A DNA stretch of 64,000 nucleotides, from contig OZ218955.1 in the NCBI GenBank assembly GCA_965112735.1, forward strand, positions 2,418,001 to 2,482,000, read 5' to 3'. The DNA comes from Phaeosaccion multiseriatum. Lineage: Eukaryota > Ochrophyta, other classes. Shown here in pieces: positions 9,786 to 22,379 of the stretch (position 1 is the first letter of the stretch; every line of letters begins with the position of its first letter). The translations under genes and the position numbers were made by a program. The notes below the pieces were generated by a model. That model worked only from the letters and a program-made list of their open reading frames with translations, was not told where the DNA came from and made no database searches.

Positions 9786-12343
9786 CTACTCGGCGTGTGT
9801 CGCAATGCCATGTAAGATTTCGTTGGCATAGGCCATGTCGCCGTCTCCGATCACTACAACGTCGAAGGCCCGGGCGTACTTGGGCAGCTTGTCCAGCACG
9901 TCCCCGTCCACCTTTAAAAAGCCCACGGAGATGTGCTCCTCCTTCCCGGGCAGGCCTTGCATCAGGCCCAAGTCGCCCATGTCTCCTCCCAGCAGGAGGA
10001 CGTTTCCCCTGCTGGTGAGGACGGAAGTGTCCATGCGAGCGTTCTTCAAGAACTCGAGGATGGTCTTGCCGCTCTTGTTGGCCTCGTGAATGAGGGGCAC
10101 GGCGTCGTACATGCCAATAATGGTCATGGTGTCGTCTGTGGTGAAGAAATTGCCTACAATACGGATGTTGGGGTTGAAGGCGCCGCTGGGGCCGAGGATC
10201 TTCGGCGCCCCTCGCTTGATCACTTCCATGGCGACATTGCCTGCAGTGTGAATGAGTGCAAGAGAGAGAGGGAAAGTGTGTTGCAGGCATACAGAGGGTT
10301 TAGGGGTGGGCCTTGGATCCCTTGCTCGCCCACAGCTGTGATGAGGATGACGCACCGTATCCCGCGCAGTAGACGGTGAAAGGTACTCCGCGGAAGGCGA
10401 GACCCCCCAACATATCGTTGACTCCGTCTCTAAGGGGTATACTCGCTAGCTGCGACTCCACAGCGGGGCCAATGCTCGAAATGTGGGCGCCCCCTTCCAT
10501 GGCCGCCGTCGCGTACACCTTGTTTTTTCATTGACGATGAAAGCAAGCAAAGCGAGCGTTCTTGTTTCATTGATGAGGAAAGCAAGCAAAGCCAGAGTTT
10601 TTCCACACACAAGAGTCAGAGCGGTGGCGTAGCAGCGGTCCTCCCGGCCAGCAAGGGCTCACCTTTCGGATATGCTCTTCCAGGGCCTTGATGCGCGCTT
10701 CGGAAGTCATTTCTTTCCCCTCCGCCTGCATCCTTCGCTTGAAATCACTGCGGAGATAGCGAATCTTCTTGGCGGCCTCGGGAAGCATCACGTACTGTTC
10801 ATGGTTGAGGGGCAGAGCGCAGCAACAGTTCTGGTGAGGGAGGGTGGACTCGAGCAACACCAATCACCACCGAAGAGGGCCGCCATACCTGATTCTGCTC
10901 CAACAATTCAGTGCTCCGAAGAGTGGGACGTGTGGACGCGGCCTCCGTGAACCTCGTGAGACAGTGGTCGAACGAACAGAGCACTTGCAGCTTGCCCATG
11001 CCGTCGGCCGCAAACTTTTTCCTCTTCCTCTGCAGCTCGTTCGGCTTGAGCACAAAGACAATGCTTTCATCCACCTTGACATACTCAGGCGTACCCGGCC
11101 CTCCATCCTTCATCAAGTCCTGCCCGCCCATCATGCCATTGAAGCCGTAGGCTGGTGGAGGTGCCTGGACAGGCTTCTCCAGAGTACTTCCTTTCGGCCG
11201 AAACGAAGGGGCACCTCCCGCCTCGCCCGTGGCCCCGCTGCCCGCTCCCTGCTGGTCACTATTGTCTCCCTGAAAAACCTTCCCCTTGATGCGATCCCAT
11301 ACGCCCTTCTCTGGGCCTTGAGGGTAGTGCTGCCCTTGTTGCCCTTGCCCCCCCTGCTGAGGCGGCCTATGCTGCTGATGCTGATGCTGCTGCTGCTGCT
11401 GCTGCTGCTGCGGATACTGCTGCTGTTGTTGTTGGCTTGGCGGTCTTTGCTGCTGTTGTGATTGTCCCTGACCGGGAGGTCCATATGCACCCCTCGCTGG
11501 ACCTGCCACTGTCAACGCGCCTCCAACACCACCCTGCTTTTGTTGCTGCTGCTGTTGCTGCTGCTGTGGATTCTGAGCGGGCTGCTGCTGCCCTCCCCAG
11601 TACTGGGACTCTCCGTAGCCCCCGCCCCCACCCCCCCCACCCCCTCCTCCGTATGCGCCCTGGTGCGGCTGTTGCTGTGAACCATCTTCCCCTCTAATCT
11701 TGTTTGCCAAGCGTGACAACAGCCCGGGCCCCTCTACCTGCGGCTTTGGTTGGTACTGCTGCTGCTGGGGCGGTGGTCTGTATTGCTGCTGCTGCTGTTG
11801 CTGGTAAGGGCTTCCTACTGCAGATCCGGGAGGACCAAAACTCCCTCCTCCTGCCGCTCCGCCGGCTGGGCGTTGGCCGAGGTATTGTTGCTGCTGCTGC
11901 TGTGGGTACCCATGCGAGACCCCCCCCCCACCCCCTCCCCCCGGCTCTGGTTGACCTCGACGTGCCTGTTGTTGCTGCTGCTGCTGCTGATGCTGCTGCT
12001 GCTGCTGATGCTGCTGCTGCTGCTGCGGTTGCCTCGGCGGCGGCTGCTCATCTCTGCTACTGCTACTGCCGTAAGGCCCGTACCCCGACACAGAATGCCC
12101 GCCCACGGGAGCTGCCGAGCTAACTGGAAGCCCGTCTTTAGGTGGTCTCTGCTGCGGCGGCTGTTGTCGCTGCTGTTGCTCTAGTGGCTGCTGCTGCCAT
12201 TGCTGCTGTTGCGGGGCTTGGCCCCGTGGAGGCTGCGGCCGCCCTGCTTGCGAGGGATACCCACCCCCGCTCTCCTGTGCAAACGCTACTGGCGAGAGAG
12301 TAAGAAGCAGGAGAGTGAAGGGCTTACTTACAACCCCTAACAT
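9786..12343 (-). CDS. UMPH-1/cytosolic 5'-nucleotidase III-like protein with signal peptide, Gln-rich region and altered catalytic residues
   Basis: The start is ATG at 12343; the open frame further upstream begins only with a non-ATG codon. Four exons give about 750 residues. Residues 1-22 (MLGVVSKPFTLLLLTLSPVA, then FAQ) form a signal peptide with an ASAFAP-like cleavage zone. Residues about 25-400 are extremely Gln/Pro/Gly rich. The C-terminal part is a HAD-fold UMPH-1 domain: GKLQVLCSFDHCLTRF, LRDGVNDMLGGLAF, FTVYCAGYG, PLIHEANKSGKTI and LLLGGDMGDLGLMQG. In active NT5C3-type enzymes the first motif is DFDxT, and its first Asp is the phosphorylated nucleophile; here it is Ser. The GDSxGDL metal motif reads GGDMGDL. 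Catalysis is therefore doubtful. Targeting to the plastid or secretory system is inferred. The intron at about 10520-10610 holds an imperfect 38-40 bp tandem duplication. Confidence 0.8.
11340..12250 (-). repeat. CAG/CAA-rich low-complexity coding repeat (poly-Gln/Pro/Gly)
   Basis: Long runs of CTG/CTGTTG on the plus strand (for example around 11383-11412 and 11965-12028) encode many Gln tracts interspersed with Pro, Gly, His and Tyr in the UMPH-1-like protein. The composition resembles prion-like or wall-associated disordered regions. Instability in length between strains is expected for such trinucleotide tracts. Confidence 0.85.
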
Positions 12344-12643
12344 GGCGATCACCTCCGCCTTCGACTGCACTTCACAGCGATCTCACAGCGGCAAAGCAGC
12401 CACTTGGCGGCCAAGGGGGAATGAGGAAAAGGATTGAAAATCGATATGATCGATATCATATCTCACTATCCGACTTTTTCTTCTTGCTTTGTAACTTTGT
12501 AACGTCCTTTCTCAAGCCCTTCACGTGCTTTCTTTTGGAAAGAGAGGAGGGGAGGAAGTGGTGATAGGAGAGGTTCGGTTCGCCGGCCGAGGAGGTGGAG
12601 GTGGGTGTTGCTTCTCCTTCTGTAGTCAATCCCTCCAGTGAAG
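12344..12643. promoter_or_regulatory. Upstream region of the UMPH-1-like gene with an 8-bp-arm palindrome
   Basis: This stretch lies between the UMPH-1-like start and a weak ORF on the other strand. At 12443-12462 an AT-rich inverted repeat (GATATGAT, 4-base loop CGAT, ATCATATC) stands out in an otherwise GC-rich setting, 100 bp before the start codon. A regulatory role is only suggested by its position. Confidence 0.35.
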
Positions 12644-13015
12644 ATGGAGGGCGGGCGGGCGCTCGTCCGGAAGATCCAACCAGAGTCCTCGAAATCCGAT
12701 CCCACATACGAGAAAGAGAGAATGGCGGTGTTGCAGAGATTGCGGCTGGCTCCTTCGCCGAAGACCGAGTCACCATCCGCGAGCAACCACCACGGCATCA
12801 CAGCTAGGCGCAAGAGAGACGAGAGAGGCCGTGAGCAACTAAAGACCAAGGCCCTGGTGCCTACTTGGAAGGAGCTCAGGCGAAGCCACTATGAGGAACT
12901 AAAGACCTTGGGCCGAATCGAAAGGCAAGCTGCGGGGGCTCGAGAAATTGAGGCAGCAACGAAAGAAAAGAGAGCTATACCGGAGTGGGCCTTCGCCGCT
13001 CTCTTAGGATCGTAG
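12644..13015 (+). CDS. Weak hypothetical ORF, basic and charged
   Basis: A 123-residue ORF begins at ATG 12644, divergent from the UMPH-1-like gene. It is rich in Arg, Lys and Glu (for example WKELRRSHYEELKTLGRIER) with predicted helices and no domain I recognise. An overlapping antisense ORF of similar length (12776-12456) is equally open, which weakens both. It ends about 400 bp before repeat array A. It could be a lineage-specific gene, a remnant, or chance. Confidence 0.25.
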   Translation: MEGGRALVRKIQPESSKSDPTYEKERMAVLQRLRLAPSPKTESPSASNHHGITARRKRDERGREQLKTKALVPTWKELRRSHYEELKTLGRIERQAAGAREIEAATKEKRAIPEWAFAALLGS

Positions 13016-13308
13016 GCACCACTCCCAAGAAGGGATGGGAGAAAGAGGCCCTCTCAGTGGCGCTCTTTCAGCACAAGATCGAAGCAGCACCAGATTTCAG
13101 AGGGCTCTCTCCCGAGCTGAGCGTCGCCTCAGTCGCTCGCGATCAGCATTCTTCGGGGAAGCTCTGCTCACACAAGCAGAGAGAGGGTGTTATTTCTCCT
13201 TGCCACAAACCGTCTCTTCATCTCTGGACGAGAATCCCTGAGCAACCAGGAGGCGAAGCATGTCAGCAGCCGATGGGCATGGAGCCCATGTGCTCCCTGG
13301 TACTACTA

Positions 13309-13680
13309 CATGGTACCACCAGCGTCAGCTGGCTTTCATCTGCTACCTATTGCCCACCCAAGCCGGCGCGTGCCTCCACTTCGAGTCCTGAAGTGCTACC
13401 GACGTATTCTCGGTAGCAGGTAGCACGCCCTGGCGCTGATGCCGTCGGGACGTCGGTAGCAGGTAGCACGCCCTGGCGCTGATGCCGTCGGGGGGGGGGT
13501 GGGGGGGCAGGCCGTTCGGTAGCAGATCAAGGCCGGCTGACGCTGGTGGTAGCAGGAAGCACGCCGGCTGACGCCGGCGGTAGCAGATAGCAACTAGCAG
13601 TTCAGGGGTCGATCATCTTGGGGCAGCTATCTGCTAACGTCGGCGTCAGCGCGTCAGCCGGCCTCTCCTGCTTCTGGGCG
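13309..13680. repeat. Repeat array A: doubled GGTAGCA heptamers with GC hairpin spacers
   Basis: GGTAGCAGGTAGCA occurs at 13412-13425 and again at 13455-13468, each followed by a GC-rich spacer. A third pair (GGTAGCA GGAAGCA, 13548-13561) is followed by the 17-base spacer CGCCGGCTGACGCCGGC and a fourth pair (GGTAGCA GATAGCA, 13579-13592), giving a 31 bp period. The spacer folds as GCCGGC-TGAC-GCCGGC. Inverted copies flank the array: about 13312-13338 is the reverse of 13518-13544 with few changes, and TGCTACCGA at 13394 faces TCGGTAGCA at 13410. A further inverted copy lies near 13626-13650. The 898 bp between 13016 and 13913 hold no credible gene. Confidence 0.85.
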
Positions 13681-13913
13681 GGGCTACTGGGCACAGGCCT
13701 GATGCTGCCGAAGAATCGGTCCGCAGGCCAAAATATGTTGCACAAGTCGCCGTGGCCCGAGTTATCTAAACGTCGCCACCGCTTTACATGGCCTTGGTCT
13801 GTGCTTGCGTAAGGTCATATCTCTCTCCCGCCACAGGTCCTTATCCTCTCAAAACTTACGAACAGTGAGTATCACAGGTCGAAGAGTATTTACAACGCGT
13901 ATTTATAATGGCA

Positions 13914-14578
13914 TCACTGACTCTTCCGGGAAGCACCCTTCTTAATCGCCTCCTTCAGGGAAGAGAGGTGTTGTTGGAGGTTGTCGACCTTCCGATGCTT
14001 GGTCACTGGTGCTCTGAACAGGGCGTGTGCGACGCAAATTACAACGCCCAATAGAAGCGAGCGGACCAGTGTAACTACAGCACCTGTAACCGATAAGATG
14101 GCGGTCCCCGCCACCGCTGCCAGCAATACTCTCGAGTTTACGTCGAGATTCCAGCCCGCGATGACACATGCCTCCGTGTTCATGGGCTGCAGATAGGCCA
14201 GAAGCAGTCCAGCCAAAACCAGGCCAAGTAGTAAGGTTGGGCTACAGAGCACCCCTAGCAGTGATGTGGCGAGAAATACAACCAAGTAGTTTACCCTAAA
14301 GTATAAAGCATTGCTATGTATTCGCTGCTGCAAGACACTCAGCTCTCCCCCCGGCTTTGTGAGGGGTCCAGAGAACTGTGCCAAAGACCGAGCTTCACGC
14401 CAATCAATCCAATCGTCATCAAGAGCGTCCCTGAGTGAGCTCAACACGTTGCCGACGGGCGACGAGCTGACTCTCTCTCGCGTTCTCTGGAGGGGAACAG
14501 CATCAATGGAGCAGGAGAAAATATAATAATTTTCAAAAATTTCTCACTTCAGATGAAGAGTACACGTACCCGAGCCAT
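13914..14578 (-). CDS. PRA1 family protein (prenylated Rab acceptor, Yip3-like)
   Basis: Two exons, 14578-14570 (MAR only) and 14486-13914, join in frame to 193 residues. The first exon is chosen because ATGGCTCGG is followed directly by a GTACGT donor and the downstream acceptor keeps the phase. The pattern is that of PRA1 proteins. A cytosolic N-terminus leads into RVNYLVVFLATSLLGVL and LLLGLVLAGLLLAYL, a hairpin pair of membrane segments. A polar loop follows, then a second pair (VLLAAVAGTAILSVTGAVVT and LLLGVVICVAHALF). A basic tail ends KKGASRKSQ. PRA1 proteins sit in ER/Golgi membranes and bind prenylated Rab GTPases during vesicle transport (family knowledge). The start is 208 bp from that of the divergent CTP synthase gene. 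Confidence 0.8.
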
Positions 14579-14786
14579 TAGAGGGGGGGGGGGCTACCCC
14601 AATCTCTTAACACTCTCCAGCAGTAGAGGTCAAGGAGGATGGCCTGGTGCTAGAGGCGCGCACCGGCGTTTGCCTAATAGTAAAGGGGGGGTCCGGGTGC
14701 CCCAGCTGTGACTTGTACTTACAACATGCGAACTTTCCTTCATTAAGTCAATTAAACAATCAAATTTCCCCGCCTCACAATCCCCA

Positions 14787-17661
<2,875 letters not shown>

Positions 17662-17870
17662 TGGCAGAAGTAGACAGACTGATCGATGTCTTTATTGATC
17701 GACATCTCCTTGATGCCTGGCTTCTCGCCACTGTGCCTCGGCTGCCTCCGCCTTGATCTGCGTCCCTCCGCCCACCACCACTCCCTGGCCCTCTCCCCTC
17801 GGGGCAGTGGTCGATTCCTCAGTCACCCTGTGTGACGCTGCTGCTGTTGACGCTGCTTCTACTGCTGCGG
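17662..17870. other. Convergent 3' ends of CTP synthase and KEA genes
   Basis: A minus-strand AATAAA at about 17692-17697, some 175 bp past the KEA stop, is a candidate polyadenylation signal. It lies just 30 bp past the CTP synthase stop, so the two transcripts probably overlap at their 3' ends. The rest is trinucleotide-rich. Confidence 0.4.
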
Positions 17871-20800
17871 CTACTGCTGCTGTTGTAGCTGCTGCCGCTG
17901 CTGCTGCTGCTGCTTCCTCGTCCTTTGCCCCTCCCCCCCCCCCGCCGCATCAGGCTTCGGCTTGATGTTGGCGATGAGTGCCGCCTGCGCCGAAGGAGCC
18001 CCTCGGCGCTCACGGTCGAAGGGTCTCTCAAAGGCCCCGAGCTGACCTAGCCCCAACTGCTGCATCATCGAATCTGCGTAAGAGTATTGCGACGTGGCAC
18101 CAGCGTCAGGTTGGAAGTATGTAGTTCACGCCTCCTCCACAAAGAATACACAACGCGCTCCCTCTCACCTTGCTCCTCCATGATCTCCGATTGTGTGGTG
18201 AGGACCTTCTTACGAATCTCCTCCAGGAGTACGTGCACCTCCTCCTCGTCGAGCCCGAGACTGCGCAGCACCGCCCCTCCGAACGGAAGACTCACGAGCA
18301 CACTGGAACACAGTTTGAGGTTTGGGGAGCACAGAGAGCAAACAAGTGGGGAGAGACGTCAGGTCGGTCGGCGAACCATTCCAAGCGATTGAAAAGGATG
18401 TGTATGTACCAAAGCTCACCTGTCCTCTGGCAGCACTGGCACCATGGCCACCACGTTGAGCGAGCCCTGCAGCCTCTTGCGGTGGTCGTGGTCCTTCGCT
18501 CGAACGAACATGGGCAGGTCCGGATACTCCCTCCTCGTCACCATGCAGGCCGTATTGGTCGCCTGCGTGTGCGCGTTACACAGCGTAAGCAGCTGGTCCC
18601 ACATGGCAATAGATAACCACCTTCACATACGTACCTTCAAGTCTGAGATGGTGCATATTAGAGCCTTACTCTTGCCCACGTTGAAGGCGTGCAACACCTC
18701 GCCCCTCCTGGCGTCTCCGTAGTACACGGGCAGTCCCTTTTGGCGAGCCTTTTTGGCCTTGAGCGGGTTCATCTCGAAGGCAATGTAGGGGATGAACTTC
18801 TTGTCGAGCAAGTCGCACACCATCTTGCCGATTCGGCCGTAGCCCACCACCGTCACGAAGTCGTCTCGGGCGATGATCTGAATAAGGGTGGGGGGGGGGG
18901 GGAGTGAAGCCATGAAGGCATGCTCTGAAATGTGTGAAGGGCAAAGACCACTTACCTCGCTGGCCTCCTTCCCTTCCCCATCTGCCTCGAAGGAGTTGAA
19001 CTTCTGCTTGTCCTCGATGGCCTGCGCAATCCAGTTGGAGAACTCTCCGAGGTACGGAGTTATCCCCATGCTCATGGCCACCGTGGTGACCAGCAGCTTA
19101 CACAGCTCGGGTTCCAAGATGCCGAACTTCGATCCCTACATGAAACGTGTGCGTGGGAGGAAGGGGTCAGTGTTTCGCCGTAGAAGGGGGGGGAGAATAG
19201 CAATGCCTGCCTTACCAGGCCGAACGCTACAAAGGCGAATTCTCCCCCTTGGCTGAGGAGCAGGCCGGTCCGCTGCGCGGATGTGAGGGACAACCCCACG
19301 GACAGACTGATGAGTGTGAGCAGGCCCGCCTTGAGGGAAAGGAGCCCCACCACAAGGCTGCCCACCAGAGGCAGGTTGCTGAGAATCAGCTCCATGTCCA
19401 CGCTGAAGCCCACGGTCATGAAAAAGAGACCCAGCAGCATGGCGCGGAGGGGAGCAACCTCTGCCTCCACCTGGTCCATGGCAACGTAAAAGTTCGTTGT
19501 TCGTTAGGCTAGGCCTAGGGGGGGCACCCGAAAAGAATAACTTGCGAAACACACCTGGTACCGATACTTGGTCTCGCACAGGAGCACCCCCGCCAGGAAG
19601 GCCCCCAGGGTGTTGCTGAGCCCGAGCCCCTCCGTGATGGTCGACATGGTGAGCACTGTGAGCAAGATGAGGGACATGAAGGCCTCCTGGTTCTTGGTCC
19701 GAGACACCTGCAGAGAGGGGGGGAGCAAGAGGGTAGCTTAGGGGCAGCGCTGGTTTGGTTTTGACCAGTTCACGCCAAGGCTGCTCACCACAAAAAAGAG
19801 CCTGTCCAGCAGAGTCGATCCGATAAAGGCGATGATTCCAAGCGCGAGCACAGCCTTGAACAACGCGGACCCCAGGGCCGCCGCCACTCCGGTCCCCCCC
19901 CCTGCCAGCAGAGGGATGGCCACCAGGAGGGGCACCACGGCAAGGTCCTGAGGAGGGGTGCAAGGGGGGGGGAGGGGAGAGCGCGCTTAGAACCCGCACC
20001 AGCGAGACAACGAGACACAGGCACGCCTACCTGGAAGAGCAGCACCCCGAAGCAAGCCCTGCCGTGCCTGGTCCCCATGGCGTCCTTATCCCTGAGCAGC
20101 TGCAGCACGAAGGCACTGCTGCTCAGCGCCAGCCCCCCTCCAATCACCACAAGGGCGGGGGCGTCCAAGCCTGCGAACGAGCCGACTGCGGCGATACTGA
20201 GCGCCGTGCAGATGTACTGCGAGAACAGACAGAACAAGGGGGGCACCGAACACACTGTAAGGGGGCTGCCCTGCCAGGGTGGGGCGCGGCTCCTGCGCTC
20301 TCTCCCTCATCCCTTAAGTACCTGGAGGAGACCCAAGCCGAAGACGTCCCTCTTCATGGACTGAACGAGAGAACATGACAAAGATTAACCATTTCTAAGG
20401 GTGAGGGAGCAGTGAAAAACCAGTTCTAGAACAAACAATTTGCTCACCTTCAGTCTGCTCATAGACAGCTCCAGTCCCATCTCAAAGAGGAAGAACACGA
20501 TTCCCAGCTCTCCAAGGATCTCCATGGTCTGCGGGGGGGGGGGGGGGGAGGGGGTTGAGGGGCAGCAGAGAAGGGAGGCACACTAGAATACCCCGGGCTA
20601 GGACGCACGTGCACATTGTCGACCACCATTAGGCCGTTGGGGCCAATCGCGAGGCCCACCGCGAGGAAGCCGATGATGGGACTGATTTTGAGCTTCTGAC
20701 ACGTGGGGATGGTGAGCGCCGTGATGAGCATGATGAGTAGAGTGTCCCGCTTGCTGCCCGGCACGTGGTGGTTAAAGTCGTGCACGATTTTGTCCCACTC

Positions 20801-21836
20801 CTTGCCCACCACTCTCTTCAGGGACCGCAGCTTCTCTCTGTCGCTGGCGGAGATTACATTCTTGAGCAATGGCTTGGCGTCGTGGGAAGAAGGCATCACG
20901 GCTGCTGTCTGCAGGCGTTGATGCTGCCTTGTCGGTCGGAGCTGCGCCTCGCCCCTGTTCCGGCCCTTGCGCGAAGGTGCCGCAACCCTCTGGTCCAAAA
21001 CACTGCTCACCCTGACCTTACTCCTCCGCCCCCCTTGCTGAGATCGGCGCTTGCTTGGCGCCTTTTGAGCGACAGTCGGCACCTCCTTCAGCGTGAGCTC
21101 CACATTCCCTTTGGAGGCAGCCGCCACTGCAGCCACGGAAGAGGAGGGGGCGAAAAGAGGGCCCCAAAGGCCCAGAGCAATGCTTGTTCCCACGGCAAGA
21201 CTCACGGCTCTCCGTTTCAGGATACTCAAAGCTTGCGCTGGGCCACCGCTTCTACTGCTGCTATCTGAGAGCCGACCCGCGCCGAGCCCTCTTCTTCTTC
21301 TGCACCACTCTAATAGAACCGCTCGTCGCCGCCTCCCCTTGTTCCACCTCCCACCACCGGCCGAAACAGCATCCCCATGGCTACTCGGAGCGCCGTCTCT
21401 TGAGTCTGGAAGGTCAGCCTCGCTTCTCAAAAGAAAGCAGAAACAAGGCTAATTTGGTTAAGGGCTGTTCGTTCGAGCAGCGCCAAGCAGCAGTGAGTTG
21501 GAAGATTCGAAGATTCGCTTACCTTTCTCGCCTCCCACGCAGACTTTTCAAGAAGATACTATTCCTGCCCCTCGTCCTGGACCACCACCAGCGAGAAGAG
21601 TCATCTGCCGGTGCTGCTGCCGCGGCAGCAAGATCGCTACGTCCCCTCCGTCGCTGACTCCTCCTTTCGCCATTCCCCACACGGCAAGAGGTTGGACAAA
21701 ACCCCACCCCTAGCTGCCGCTGCTGCTGCCGCTGGTACTGCTGCTGCCCGCGCAGAGAAGAGGGAACGCTTTGAAGCAGGGCCTGAGCTGGAGGTACTGC
21801 GAGGAGGAGGGCGGCAACAACGGCGGCGCGTGCCAT
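17871..21836 (-). CDS. KEA-type K+/H+ antiporter (CPA2 family) with RCK/TrkA-N domain, probably plastid
   Basis: About 13 exons encode roughly 1000 residues. The start is ATG at 21836 (MARAAVVAALLLAVPPAQA, a signal-peptide-like leader). It is followed by a basic, Ser-rich region and a hydrophobic Ala-rich segment. The exchanger core begins about 20900 (TLLIMLITALTIPTCQKLKI) and continues through LGIVFFLFEMGLELS, FGVLLFQDLAVVPLLVAIP and LLLSQGGEFAFVAFGL, the typical ion-binding helices with QD and GGE motifs. The nucleotide-binding RCK_N fold follows with VVGYGRIGKMVCDLLD. Then comes a C-terminal region with LPFGGAVLRSLGLDEEEVHV and a Gln-rich tail ending at 17871. KEA proteins adjust stromal and lumenal pH and K+ (family knowledge). 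Envelope or thylakoid location is inferred from the leader and family. Confidence 0.88.
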
Positions 21837-22379
21837 CTCGCGCGGTTTGTTCGTCGACCTTTCAGCTGACTTCAACGCTCCACGAGCCACATGCCTCAGG
21901 ACGGACTACGCGCATAGAGCATCCGCCAACGTGTGCCGCTTTCTTTTGTCGCTGCCTTTTCTTGGGTGCTGCTGCTTGCTTGACGCGCGATTTTTCCCCT
22001 TATGGAGAGAGCCAGAGTAATGGGTGTCAGGACAGGGAAACCTTCTGGCACACGCACACGCCGAACATCACACGATTTGAACCAAAACACGGTCTAGTAT
22101 TGTTTACATGGGGTGAAAAGCACTGTTGTCCATCCCCCCTGAAGAATATACCATAAAACCTCTCCGTGCTGTATCCCTTCAATACAATGTGCAGCGCTGC
22201 ACAGAGGGCAAGAGACAGGGCCACTTTCTTATGCCTCTCTTTCAACCTACCCGTCCCAGCTCTGCTAAGCCCCCCTCTCCTGAGTGTGTGGCGCACACAC
22301 GCGCTCATAGATCCACTCATTGCGTTTGCCGTCCGCAGCCAAGCTCAAGCACCTGGTGTACGCTACCCCGCATTACTCA
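21837..22379. other. Intergenic stretch upstream of KEA, downstream of the PAS-LOV gene
   Basis: This 543 bp stretch holds the KEA promoter/5' UTR and the PAS-LOV 3' end. Short ORFs here have no recognisable content and cross likely UTR. No RNA gene or repeat was seen. Confidence 0.5.

Noticed and set aside
22065-22095. Possible tRNA B-box (GGTTCAAATCG on the minus strand)
   Set aside because: No acceptor stem, anticodon arm or A-box can be placed around it.
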